Source: Mytilisepta virgata
Taxonomy: Eukaryota; Mollusca; Bivalvia; Mytilida; Mytilidae
Direction: 5' to 3'
Length of the DNA stretch: 64,000 nt
Assembly (NCBI GenBank): GCA_028015205.1
Contig: CM051518.1
Span: forward strand, 34,686,001 to 34,750,000
The notes under the pieces are model-generated. The model saw only the letters and a program-made list of their open reading frames with translations. It was not told the DNA's origin and searched no databases. Of this stretch, positions 35,037-46,114 are shown in pieces. The position numbers and the translations under genes are program-made. The first letter of the stretch is position 1. Each line of letters begins with the position of its first letter.

Positions 35037-36045
35037 GTCTCGCCTGCGACGAAAGTCGCAGAGTGAGACATAGGTATTAGCCGGTGGCGGCGTAAACTAT
35101 TTGTATAAAGCTTTATATTTCAGAAGGTAGAAGACCTGGATGCTTCATACCTTGTATGCAGATACCTTATGTTATGAACTTTTCGTCTGTCATATGTCCA
35201 TTGTCCTTGACCTCATTTTCATGGTTCATTGACTGCTTGAAAAAAATGTATAGTTTTTTTGTCATATGAATTTCTCACTTATTATGAGTAATAGGATAAC
35301 TATATTTGGTATATAGGTTCCTTGCAACGTTTAAATGTCCGTCAGACAGGGTTTACCTGACCTCGACCTCATTTCATGGATCAGTGATCAAGATTAAAAT
35401 TACGTGAATTTCCATTTCTCAGAAACAGTAGGTCAACTATATGTGATGTATAGAATGATTGTAAGGGGTACATGTCTGTCTTGCAGTTGTCATTTGTCCT
35501 TGACCTCATTTTCAGGGTTCATTGGTCAATGTTTAGTTTCAGTAGTTAGGTCCTCTTCTAAGAATACTATAAACAATAAGTCAACTATGTTTGGTGTATG
35601 GAATGATTGTAAGGTGTACATGTCTGTCTGGAAGGGTTCATCTGACCTTGACCTCACTGGTCAATGTTTAGTTTTCCTGTTTAAGTCTGTTTTTTATACT
35701 ATTAACAATAAGGTCAACTATATTTGATACATGGAATGATTGTAATGGTGTATATATTCGTCTGGCTGGGTTCATCTGACCTTGTTCTCATTTTCATGGT
35801 TCATTGATCAATGTTAAGTTTTCATGGTTTGCCCTATTTCTTGTAATACTATAAGCAATAGGTCAACTATAGTTGGCTTATGGAATGATTGTAAGGTGTA
35901 CATGTCTGTCTGGCTTGATTTATCTGACCAGGACCTCATTTTCATGTATCATTGATAATTTTAAATTTATGTGATACTTGTAGTCAATCTTAATCTTTAG
36001 GAGTATCAACATAAAAGCAATCATGGTTAGTAAAGCAGGCGAGAC
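35037..36045. mobile_element. GTCTCGCCTGC TIR element with internal monomers
   Basis: Begins GTCTCGCCTGC and ends with its perfect inverse GCAGGCGAGAC. A short hairpin follows the start (gcgacgaaagtcgc). Inside, a unit of about 140-150 bp occurs four times (anchors ggtcaactat near 35432, 35580, 35713, 35863, followed by ggaatgattgtaaggtgtac and catgtctgtctgg). No open frame of note. I recognise the end sequence as a bivalve-type repeat terminus; the class is not known to me. Confidence 0.7.
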
Positions 36046-38267
36046 ATTTCAGCATGTGCACTCTTGTTAATTGTCATTTGCTCTCATTTTCATTGCACCA
36101 TTGGTAAGGTTAATTTTTTAGGATTAGGTTTGTTTCTCATTACCTACATGTATGCTTGTGACTCGTTATGACTTTAGGGCATGTGTAATACATGGACAAT
36201 TTTTTAGCCTGATTCCTTAAGTTTTGCTGCAAGCAGATGAGAATTGTCTATTTGTATGAAGCAGAATTTATCCAATTAAAAGCTGCTAATGAAAAAAGAA
36301 AAACTAATGTAGTCCACTCTTCTTAGAATTGACCTGTCACTGAATAAAAATTATTTGGATGGCTACCGGTAAATGTAGGAACTTGAAAATAAAGGACTTG
36401 TTAGTTTGTGTATGTTGTAGGTGTCAGCAATAGAATATCAATGAAATATGAGATAACTTTGACTTGCCTACAAGTTTCATTAACTTTCAATATTTGAGCA
36501 TTGCTCTGGACGGGCTTTATGTACCACAGTGGTGTAGTCAGTCTGGTAAATGTGTATTGTGTATATAACAAGGATCTGGAAAGTCTTCTATTTTCTGGAC
36601 ATGACCGGAGAAATTGTTATTTGTCCTGTCTTAAAAAGGGTCAAACGGACATTCAAAATCTCTTTTTTTTAATAAAAAGGTGTACTGAAAAGTAACGACC
36701 CTAAAATTTCGAACTTAGGCTGACGGTTACCTCATTCAGGTCATTTCCTCTCGATAGTTGACTGATCTTTTCAAACTGTTTTTAGAGCAATTACTATATA
36801 ATAATGTTGTTGTCTTGAAATGCATGTCATAATTCAAATTCAAATTTTATTTGCGAAACACAAACCAAAACTTGGGTTGAGCAAATACATATACATATAT
36901 ATAGCACATTATTAATACATATATACATACATACAGTAAAAAGCATATCAAAACAGCTAAGAGTCTCCCTTCCTCAGTTCCAATGACTGGTTTATAAAAG
37001 ACACCACATATCATCTGGTGTTGATGGATTTAAGATAGCAACTAGTTTTTGAGATTAATTTTTGTTATTAAAATCAGTATATGTTCTTTCATATTTTTGT
37101 AAAAAGAAAAATTGAGGTTTTCTGCATTGATGGAGAATAAACCACAGCAATGAAATTTCCAGCTTGGATAACAGTAATGACTGCTTGTCTGTATTTTCTA
37201 CTGATATAAAATATTTTGTTAAGATTTTTCTGTTTTATCAGTTTACAAATTGAACTATAAATAGAACAAATTTTTAGAATGCTTGCCATTATGTGACATT
37301 TGGCTAGTACTAAAAAGGCAGACTATAGTTCCATTATCCTATATTAGAAACATGAAAACAACAGCACATTCTTTTAGCTCACATGACACCTTATATATAA
37401 TTGGAGGCTTTTTTATTATAAATTGTTTTAATCAGTAAGCAGTGCCAACCAGTATCTGAGGATTTTATTTTATTTCCCAGTCTGTTTGAACTAAAATGTC
37501 ATCCAAATATTTGTATAATGAATATGTTTTGCCATGATGTTATTAGAGCAGACTTCAAATAGAAGAAAATCCCTTGCAGTCAAATAAGCATCGGAAGATC
37601 TGTATTGGTTGAACATTTACATTTACAGGACTTATTGATTGGATGAGAATCTTTATTGCCATGTTATGTTATTCTTGAATCATGTTAGAATTAGATCATA
37701 TATTGTCCTTTCTCCTATACTGAGCATGCTGAGTGTGTATTATATTCACTTTATAAATATAAAGGAGCAATTAGGAAAAATGATATCAACTTGATATAGG
37801 TTTGTTAGTTGTCATGGTGATATTTTCTGAAGATTTTATTTTGTGGGCTTTAGGATATTATTTTAGATGTCTTTTATAATATACCTTTTACTGTATTTAG
37901 GAAGCAGTGTTCTAGCAATATACAAATACAAATATTTTGACCTAAATCAATTAGAATATTCAACTTTTTAGATCCTTGCTGTATTCAAAGTAACATCTAA
38001 ATTTAATTAATCCTCCTTAATTTGATAATTAAAAAATGTTATCGATATAATTTAAGAAATCACTCAACATAAGTCCACTTTAAATTTGGCATATATATGT
38101 CAAGCTCATCATTTCTGGTTAAAAACATCTGTCCAATGATTTTCTAGTAGAAATGTGAAACTTCAGTTGCTTAAACTTGAATTGGTCTAACAGCATTTTT
38201 AAGCTAGTATGTAGGCCTGTTCATGTTCATTTAATTTATTACTTTAGTTTATTTAATCCAATTTTAA
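36046..38267. other. Intron with a LINE-like 3' tail (minus)
   Basis: At about 36832-36890, the minus-strand reading ends gcaaataaaatttgaattt followed by GAATT-type repeats. This is a pattern common at the 3' ends of non-LTR retrotransposons with TTTGAA-type tails. No reverse transcriptase frame is attached. The remainder is AT-rich. Confidence 0.35.
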
Positions 38268-38825
38268 GCTTACCTGCCAATACTTGGCATCTTTGTAGTC
38301 ATAGTTCAATGTCCAGCATCTATTGTCAGTAAACTTTACATCTAATCTTCTTGTCTAAAATTAATGAGTCAGTTATTGTGAACGAACTTTAATGGAGTGG
38401 TTTCTTTCAAAATTTTGACTAGGATTTGGGATTTCCAACAAACAAATTGGCTGCCAATACTAAAAACAGAAACAAAAGGTGAAACTACTGTGACAATTGA
38501 GGCCATGGTTTTGGTGAAGTGTTGCTTAGGTAGTCTCCATTATGTGTCTAGTTGCTGTTGCTAGTAAAAATTTTGAAAAAGATAATGTTTAAAAATCCCT
38601 GAAACTACAGGAGCAATAGAGACCAAAGTTAGGTGAAGTGGTCCTTAAGTAGTCCCTTTAAAATGATGTCCAGGGAACGGTCATGTATGCCCACTGATAC
38701 TGAAAAACAATCATCAAATAGCTGTTATGAGGCTTTGCTTTTATTGGATTTGTTTAATTCCTTTTAAAGGTAACCTAAATACAGCTGAGCTACATGTATA
38801 CAGGCTTTTTGGAGTCCTTCTCCTT
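38268..38825 (+). repeat. Degenerate agctcacctgg-family copy
   Basis: Eroded ends (aagcttacctgccaatactt; agctgagctacatgtataca then ggctttttggagtcc) with internal gaccaaagttaggtgaagtg and ctttaaaatgatgtccaggg blocks like those at 40.6-41.1 kb. Non-coding. Confidence 0.5.
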
Positions 38826-40533
38826 TTTAGATAAACTAATTGATTTGAAATTTAGAAATATTCTTATAAATCACTTTATGCATATTCTCTTTATATTTGT
38901 CTTTTTTGTTTGTTTTTCCTGATTGTACTCTACTTTATATTGTTGTAAAAGAAATTAATTTGCTTACTCATTTATTGGATAATTAATTAAAATTAATGTA
39001 ATATTGACATTGCAAGGGAAAATATATTATAGGCAGTTAGGCCACTTGAAAAATTTGTTTTAGATAGGTATTTTGAGATCTTCTCCCATTGAATTTTATT
39101 TGGAGTAAGAACCTTGAAAATTAAATGTTTCCATATAATATTTTAAGACAACAGTCTCTTATATGAAAATAGCAGATTAAGACTGTTTTTGTAGCTCCAG
39201 TTTTTTATAGGGCTCAAGACAGTTTTTCTTTTATTTTCGTGTAGCAATTTGTATGAACTCAAATTTGCAATAGCTTGGATATCTAGGGCTTTTACTTAGC
39301 TTTAATAAAGCAAATGTTAGAAAATATCACTAATTCATGTCACATTATCAATAATTGCGTATGATCCCTTATACAATCATTGGTTTAATAAAAAGACTTG
39401 TTTTGATTGTAATAAATTCCATGTTATTCTTAAATAATGAAGATTTAAGCTTCCACCTTATAGAGGATAATTATAATATTGGTTGATAATTGATCTGGCC
39501 ACTCCTTTAATGCATATATTGATCTCCAATCTGGCATTGATCTGATTCTTGTGGAGAAGATTTTGGAAATCAATGTTTAATATTGGAATATTGTTGCATG
39601 AAGCAATTGCCTGGGTTACTATTATTCTATCGATCAATTAATGGATTCTTGCAATAGACAGTAACATTGGACTGGGTATCCTCACAGAGGCCTGTTATAA
39701 TGTAAGTAAATATAATTTCATTGATTTTCCTACAAAATTTTCCATTTCTATTAATGAGAAGCCATTTTATTTTCTGTCCGATACATGGAAGGAGAACAAA
39801 GATGGCTGAGGTAAAATATTTTCTTTTCTTTAAATGCAAAATGTTTATATGGTATTTAGATAAATGGCAAGCTTTGTAGAGACATTTGATAGCTTGGAAC
39901 TGAAATGGATCCTATTATAAAAAAAAGGTATATTGCAAGTTTGACCCTATCAGGCATAGTTATGGATAATTAAGTATTAATGACTAACAAGCTATTTATA
40001 TATATAGGGGGTATAGAACATTGATTATTTTATTGTACAGGATTATTAGTAGGCTTTGAAATGGTGTTGACATATAGCTTCATGCTTGAAATGGAGTTTG
40101 AATTTCAATTACATCTTCACTGGAGTTGTGCATGTCATAAGAATTTGATTAGTTTGAACATGTTTTAGTTTTTATTCATTTTGCAAACCATTGTGACCAG
40201 CAGCTTTTTGAACCAGTGTTCAATGTAGGTGTAATCTTCGCATTACAAGTTAATTATTAAATTGAGTGAAAAGTCAACAGAAGGAACCAAATCATTTAAT
40301 CTTATTACTTGGTCAGTACCAGGTAAATTCTTAAAAGAAAGACCATCGGGTAATTATAAATTAACCTGTTTGTTTCTTTGGAGTTTTTGGTATTTGGTTT
40401 GTGTGGGACTGATTAATATGCTATTGGTATTAATCATACATTCAACAAACTTAGAGAGATAGTTTGAGACCATATCTTATTTAAGTAATGTGACCAATTT
40501 TGTGCCAAACATGTGGCTGTACAGTTCCTTTTT
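38826..40533. other. Intron, no feature seen
   Basis: AT-rich intron DNA without recognisable repeats, exons or structured elements. Confidence 0.4.
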
Positions 40534-41326
40534 TAGTTGACCTGGTCCAAAAGGCTATGTGAGCTTTTGCCATCACTTGCTGTCTATGGTCATCTGTTGT
40601 CATCCAGTATAAAGTTTCCTTCAAAATCTTCTCCACTTAAACCAATGGGTCAAATTTGACCAAACTTTGATGGAATGGTCCTTGGGTAGTGCACTTTTAT
40701 AATGTATCCTAGGGTCTGGACCTTCAACAAATATGGCTGCCATTACTGAAAATAGAAAAATCAGCAAAAAAATAGTAAAAATCTCCTCTGAAACTACTAT
40801 TTCAATTTAGACCAGTCTTTGAGTGAATGTTCTTTAGGTAGTCCCCTTTCAAAATTATGTCCAGAGTTCTGAAGAAAATGGCTGCTGTTCCTGAAAATAG
40901 AAAAAAAAAAAAAATTAATATCTCCTCTGAAACACCAGGAGTAGTTGAGACCAAATTTTGATGGAATGATCCTTAACCGGACCTCTGACCTATATGGGCA
41001 ACATTTACTAAATATATCTCCTGCAACATCTGTGGTAATTGAGACCAAACTTTAATGGAATGGTCGTAAAGGGGTCCTTTCAATTTTTGTCTGAAGGTCT
41101 CAACCTCTGACCAATATTGCTGCCATTACCATTGTTACAAAAAAAAAAAGAAAATTTTGTTTAGGGTCAGTAACTTAGCAATATGGTCACTGTTATTGAA
41201 AAAAAAACAGCTAAAACCATTGATATCAAGCTTTGTTTTTAAAGATGTTGTTTAATTCCCTTTTATGATTTTTGAATGGCAAATTAATTCTAGGTGAGTG
41301 ATACTGGCTCCTCCGAGCCTCTAGTG
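40534..41326 (+). repeat. agctcacctgg-family repeat abutting the minisatellite
   Basis: Starts tagttgacctggtccaaaag and ends taggtgagtgatactggctc then ctccgagcctctagtg. Four monomers carry attgagaccaaactttaatg and tatggctgccattactgaaa type anchors. The minisatellite starts at the last bases of this copy. Confidence 0.65.
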
Positions 41327-43186
41327 TACAATTCCAGTCCTTATTACATTTACAGTTTCTCGTGTATGTTATTCCTGCATCTGAGGATATGCTACTGTCT
41401 TATTATACAGCCATACATGTATTATTGCAGTCCATGTTACTTTGGACAGTTTCTCATTACATGTACATTATTCCTGTACCTGAGGATAAGCTACCACTAC
41501 TGTCACTTTGTACAGCCACACATGTATTATTCCAGTCCATGTTACATTGGACAGTTTCTCATATACATGTACATTATGCCTGTATCTGAGGATAAGCTAC
41601 CACTACTCTCACTTTGTACAGCCATACATGTATTATTCCTGTCTATGCTACATTCGACAGTTTCTCATGTACATTATGCCTGTATCCGTGGATAAGCCAC
41701 CACTGCTGTCACTTTGCACAGCCACACATGTATTATTCCAGTCCATGTTACATTGGACAGTTTCTCATATACATTATTCCTGTATCCGAGGATAAGCTGC
41801 TACTGCTGTCACTTTGTACAGCCATACATGTATTATTCCAGTCCATGTTACATTGGACAGTTTCTCATGTACATTATTTCTGTATCCGAGGATAAGCTAC
41901 TGCTGTTATTATGTACAGCCATACATGTATTATTCCAGTCCAAGTTACATTGGACAGTTTCTCATGTACATTATTCCTGTATCCGAGGATAAGCTGCTAC
42001 TGCTGTCACTTTGTACAGCCATACATGTATTATTCCAGTCCATGTTACGTTGGACAGTTTCTCATGTACATTATTTCTGTATCCGAGGATAAGCTACTGC
42101 TGTTATTATGTACAGCCATACATGTATTATTCCAGTCCATGTTACATTGGACAGTTTCTAATATACATTATTCCAGTATCTGAGGATAAGCTACTGCTGT
42201 TATTATGTACAGCCATACATGTATTATTCTAGTCCATGTTAGATTGGACAGTTTCTCATGTACATTATTCCTGTATCTGAGGATAAGCTACCACTGCTGT
42301 CACTTTGTACAGCCATACATGTATTATTCCAGTCCGTGTTACATTGGACAGTTTCTCATGTACATTATTCCTGTATCTGAGGATAAGCTACCACTGCTGT
42401 CACTTTGTACAGCCATAAATGTATTATTCCAGTCCATGTTACATTGGACAGTTTCTAATATACATTATTCCAGTATCTGAGGATAAGCTACTGCTATTAT
42501 TATGTACAGCCATACATGTATTATTCCAGTCCGTGTTACATTGGACAGTTTCTCATGTAAATTATTCCTGTATCTGAGAATAAGCTGTCATTTTGTACAG
42601 CCATACATCTACATGTATTATTCCAGTCCATGTTACATTGGACAGTTTCTAATATACATTATTCCAGTATCTGAGGATAAGCTACTGCTGTTATTATGTA
42701 CAGCCATACATGTATTATTCCAGTCCATGTTACATTGGACAGTTTCTCGTGTACATTATTGCTGTATCTGAGGATAAGCTACCACTACTGTCACTTTGTA
42801 CAGCCATACATGTACATGTATTATTCCAGTCCAAGTTACATCTAGTGTACAATTCCAGTCCTTATTACATTTACAGTTTCTCATGTATGTTATTCCTGCA
42901 TCTGAGGATATGCTACTGTCTTATTATACAGCCATACATGTATTATTGCAGTCCATGTTACTTTGGACAGTTTCTCATTACATGTACATTATTCCTGTAC
43001 CTGAGGATAAGCTACCACTGCTGTCACTTTGTACAGCCATACATGTATTATTCCAGTCCATGTTACATTGGACAGTTTCTCATGTACATTATTGCTGTAT
43101 CTGAGGATAAGCTACCACTACTGTCATTTTGTACAGCCATACATGTACATGTATTATTCCAGTCCAAGTTACATTGGACAGTTTTC
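41321..43186 (+). repeat. Minisatellite, about 18 units of about 100 bp
   Basis: The unit contains tacagccatacatgtattat, tccagtccatgttacattgg, acagtttctcatgtacatta and tctgaggataagctaccact. Spacing between units varies from about 92 to 108 bp. The unit is not a multiple of three and lacks stops in several frames, so overlapping 70-165 residue frames appear in all three phases; these are not genes. The first about 190 bp (from 41320) recur at 42841 with an offset of 1521 bp, showing a later block duplication within the array. Confidence 0.9.
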
Positions 43187-43242
43187 CTGAATTTCCTGAA
43201 ATTATAACAGTAGAGCATGATTTGTCACTCAAAATTGCCTAA

Positions 43243-43322
43243 TGCACCAACCTTGCATCCAACCCAGAATCTTTGGTTCAGTAATCCACCACTCTAGCAA
43301 CTGAGCTAAAGGATAGTGCAGC
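43243..43322 (-). repeat. tRNA-derived SINE head or tRNA pseudogene
   Basis: On the minus strand, CTTTAGCTCAGTTGCTAGAG matches a pol III A box and tctgggttggatgcaagg resembles a B box about 30 nt later. The usual GGTTCGA is altered (ggttggat), so it is unlikely to be an active tRNA gene. Confidence 0.5.
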
Positions 43323-44450
43323 TAATGAAGGGTGGTTACAAACCTTTTACGGTTCTATAACTTCTATCGTCTCAATGACTGAAAATTGTTAGAAATGTAA
43401 ATAAATTTTATCTTAGTCATGGTGAGGCCTTCCACAGAGAGAAAAATCTTTCATACTACTGTAAGTTTAAGACATTACTGGTTTGAGTAGAATTCTTTGC
43501 TGTATTGCATCACAGTTTAAGGTCTATATTTCTTTCAGATTGATTTATTTGAATATTTAAAAAGGACATTTATATTGACTTATGTGTTTGTGGGTGCAAA
43601 AGATTCATAGAGAAAACAAGGGGTTATTTAAATCATTAAGCATGCCTTTTGGTTTTTCATGTGTGCATAAAATTTAGTTTTGTCCTATATTTATGAAGGA
43701 GTTCCAAACATGTTTACCACCATCTAACTCGTCGATTGATTTTGCCTTTTTTTCTGAGAAGTTGTTTTTATCAATTACAGAATAATTCAATTACCGTGAT
43801 TAGTAGTCAGCAGTTTGAACTAACCTTTTGTCATTTGTCACTTTTGTTGGTATGATGTAATAACAAAATAGTTTTGGGAATAAAGTAGTTGATAGTATTG
43901 GTTTCTGTTCTGTCTTCAATCAATACTTCTGTCAAAGCGGAAAATTTAATGGTGCTAAGAGTATTCTGAAGAATCAATGAGACTTGATAAACCAACTTAT
44001 GTATGGTACCTGGGTCTTTATTCTGCTCTATCATGTAAGCAAATTTTTATATATTGAGATTTGTATGGATCAGTCTTCATATTGATTTCCCTGGAATTCT
44101 ATATGTTTTATTCTGGACTGAAAACTGGTAGTTTATTTGTCACAAATATAGTCAATATATTGAGTGTTTATTGCCTGATGTCATGCATTGTTATAACAAA
44201 AAATGTCAAAATGGTAGCAGCTATTGTTATTTAAGGTTCATCTGTATTCTAATGGGAAATACAAACTGAAATTAAGGTAAAGGACAATTTACGTCAGATT
44301 TATCTTAAAGTTAAATTTATTTATTTGAAGAGTAATCCATTCCTGTAATATGTTGAAATTAAAAAGGAATAATTGCAAAGTAAAATGAAAACATTGACAT
44401 TTTAAAATAGATTTTAAACAATGAAATGAAATCAGCTATTGAATCTAAAT
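43323..44450. other. Intron, no feature seen
   Basis: AT-rich intron DNA with no repeats or exons recognised. Confidence 0.4.
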
Positions 44451-44451
44451 A

Positions 44452-45312
44452 CAGTTGATTCTCGTCGTCTCGGAATCATTTGAGTCGAAATTTCGGTTAT
44501 GTCAAATTTTTTTCTGGTCCCGAGCAGACGACAGTATAATCTATTTATTTTTATTCCTTTTCTCTCAAAATTAGATTTGTTGAAATTTTGGGTATATCAA
44601 ACTAATATTATGTACCCAGGAAATATAATTAGTGCAAAATAGAATTCATTAATTATCTATACACCTGGGGATCGTGGCTGGAAATGTTGTTTCATCAGAA
44701 TTATGTTTTGATAACAATTTTGTTTCGACATAAATATTTATTATAATAAAAATAAATTTTAAAACAATAAAATGAAGGTTTTTTTACAGTACAAGTAAAC
44801 GTCCTATTTATTTAAAACACTGTGGTCTTTATAAAATTCAGATTCTGTTAATGAGGTGAGGTGTAAAAAAGAAATTGTAAAATAAATTAAGGTCAATGTT
44901 AAAGGATTATCAGTTTAAAGAAACAATTTCTAAATAAGTATCAATAACCTTATATTTGGACTTAAAGAGACAATTGTCATTAATCAAAATTATTTAATTT
45001 GCAAATCAGATGACCCAAGCTGATAATGGCTTGGCCGCTACTATAAAATTTTTGAAGATTAAAAAATTTAAGTTGACATTTTGAGCAATTTTAGTAAATT
45101 TTGATAAGAAGCATGTGAATCAAACAATAAATCATGAAACAAGTGAAAACAACCATTGAACACACAACCTTACAAAAGGCATCTGGAAGTCAGTTAGTGT
45201 TTATCTCCCTAGTCCAAAGCTCGATGATTTCCAATTCCTTTTTAGTCGAACTTCAGCTGTCTCAAACCCTTTCCCATGGTCCCTTGCACTTCAAGATAAC
45301 GAGAATCAACTG
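44452..45312. mobile_element. pogo/Tc1-like non-autonomous element, TA duplication
   Basis: 861 bp bounded by CAGTTGATTCTCG and its inverse CGAGAATCAACTG, with TA on each outer side (44450-44451, 45313-45314). Similarity continues inward less exactly (tcgtctcggaa versus ttatcttgaag). A CAGTTGATTCTCG-type end with TA duplication resembles pogo/Tigger elements. Only short internal frames, no transposase recognised. Confidence 0.7.
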
Positions 45313-45314
45313 TA

Positions 45315-46097
45315 TACTAGTAAAATGAAAAGAAATACAAAACAAGTCTGAAATAAAAATTTCACTGAAAAGACAATTTTATATGGAAAAAATATAATTA
45401 GAACATTTCTTTTTTGAAATGAATACACCTAATTCTGTGAAAAGGTAATTTTGGGAAGGATAAATTACAATCTACTCCAGTATAAAGGTAGTTTATTGAA
45501 ATGTACAAAAAAAATCATCACTTAAAATTCTTATTGAAAAATGTTTAGACTTCAAAAAATGAGTTAGAATAGCATTTCTTCTTTTTTGTGATAATATTTT
45601 TTTTTAAACTTGAACTAAAAATGTATATTTTTTGAAATTTGAAAAATGCACAATTTGATATGAAGATTTATTATTAATTATCAATGTTTAGCTACTTACA
45701 TGTAAGTAACATGGTTTTAATTTTAGGAGGTACTCCATGTTTACTTTCCAGATCCCTGTCTACATGAAATTTTGAGAGGCAATCGTGTAAGAAATCAAAA
45801 TTAAATATGAGTTAAATGTACATTTATTTTGAAAAATGCAATATGATGGAACTCAAATTTTGATTTTGGGTAGTTATATTCAATATAACAAAAATTATTG
45901 TATATGCAGTATTGTCATTTAACAAATATCTGCAGTAGTAAATGAACAAAAATTTCTGAATTGACAGATTTTCCTTGAAGAAGCATGAAGTGTGAAAATT
46001 TGTTCACTGTTGTAAAATGTTTTCCATTTGTGAAGCCTCTGGAAAACATTACTTTCTTTGGAGTAAATGTATAAAATATTATCTTTTATCTCTTCAG
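45315..46097. other. 3' end of the intron before stonin
   Basis: AT-rich, ending with ttatcttttatctcttcag. The apparent upstream start codon at 46067 lies inside this tract and would not be in the mature mRNA if the acceptor is used. Confidence 0.6.
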
Positions 46098-46114
46098 GGC
46101 TTTTTAACTTAGAT

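Larger units (their letters stand above)
27818..46097 (+). other. 18.3 kb intron between ORF1 and the stonin exon
   Basis: Begins GTAAGTG directly after the ORF1 stop codon and ends ttttatctcttcag. Its content is nearly all repeats: TIR-family copies (28423-29103, 30440-33645, 38268-38825, 40534-41326), a nested 671-bp duplicated element, a gtctcgcctgc element, a LINE tail, a minisatellite and a pogo-like element. I found no further conserved coding exon in it, though a short one could be missed. Alternative stonin promoters could lie here. Confidence 0.55.

Noticed and set aside
41294..43207. Series of overlapping 70-165 residue frames such as YSHTCIIPVHVTLDSF repeats
   Set aside because: They are translations of a 100-bp minisatellite in successive frames. 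The unit is not a multiple of three, and there are no splice or start signals of note.
43243..43322. Functional tRNA gene on the minus strand
   Set aside because: A-box-like sequence is present but the B box is altered and the stems do not form convincingly; called a SINE head or tRNA pseudogene instead.
46067..46114. In-frame extension of stonin upstream to an ATG at 46067 (MYKILSFISSGLFNLD)
   Set aside because: These codons cover a polypyrimidine tract and a good acceptor (ttttatctcttcag), so most of them are intron. The first ATG in the exon is at 46115.
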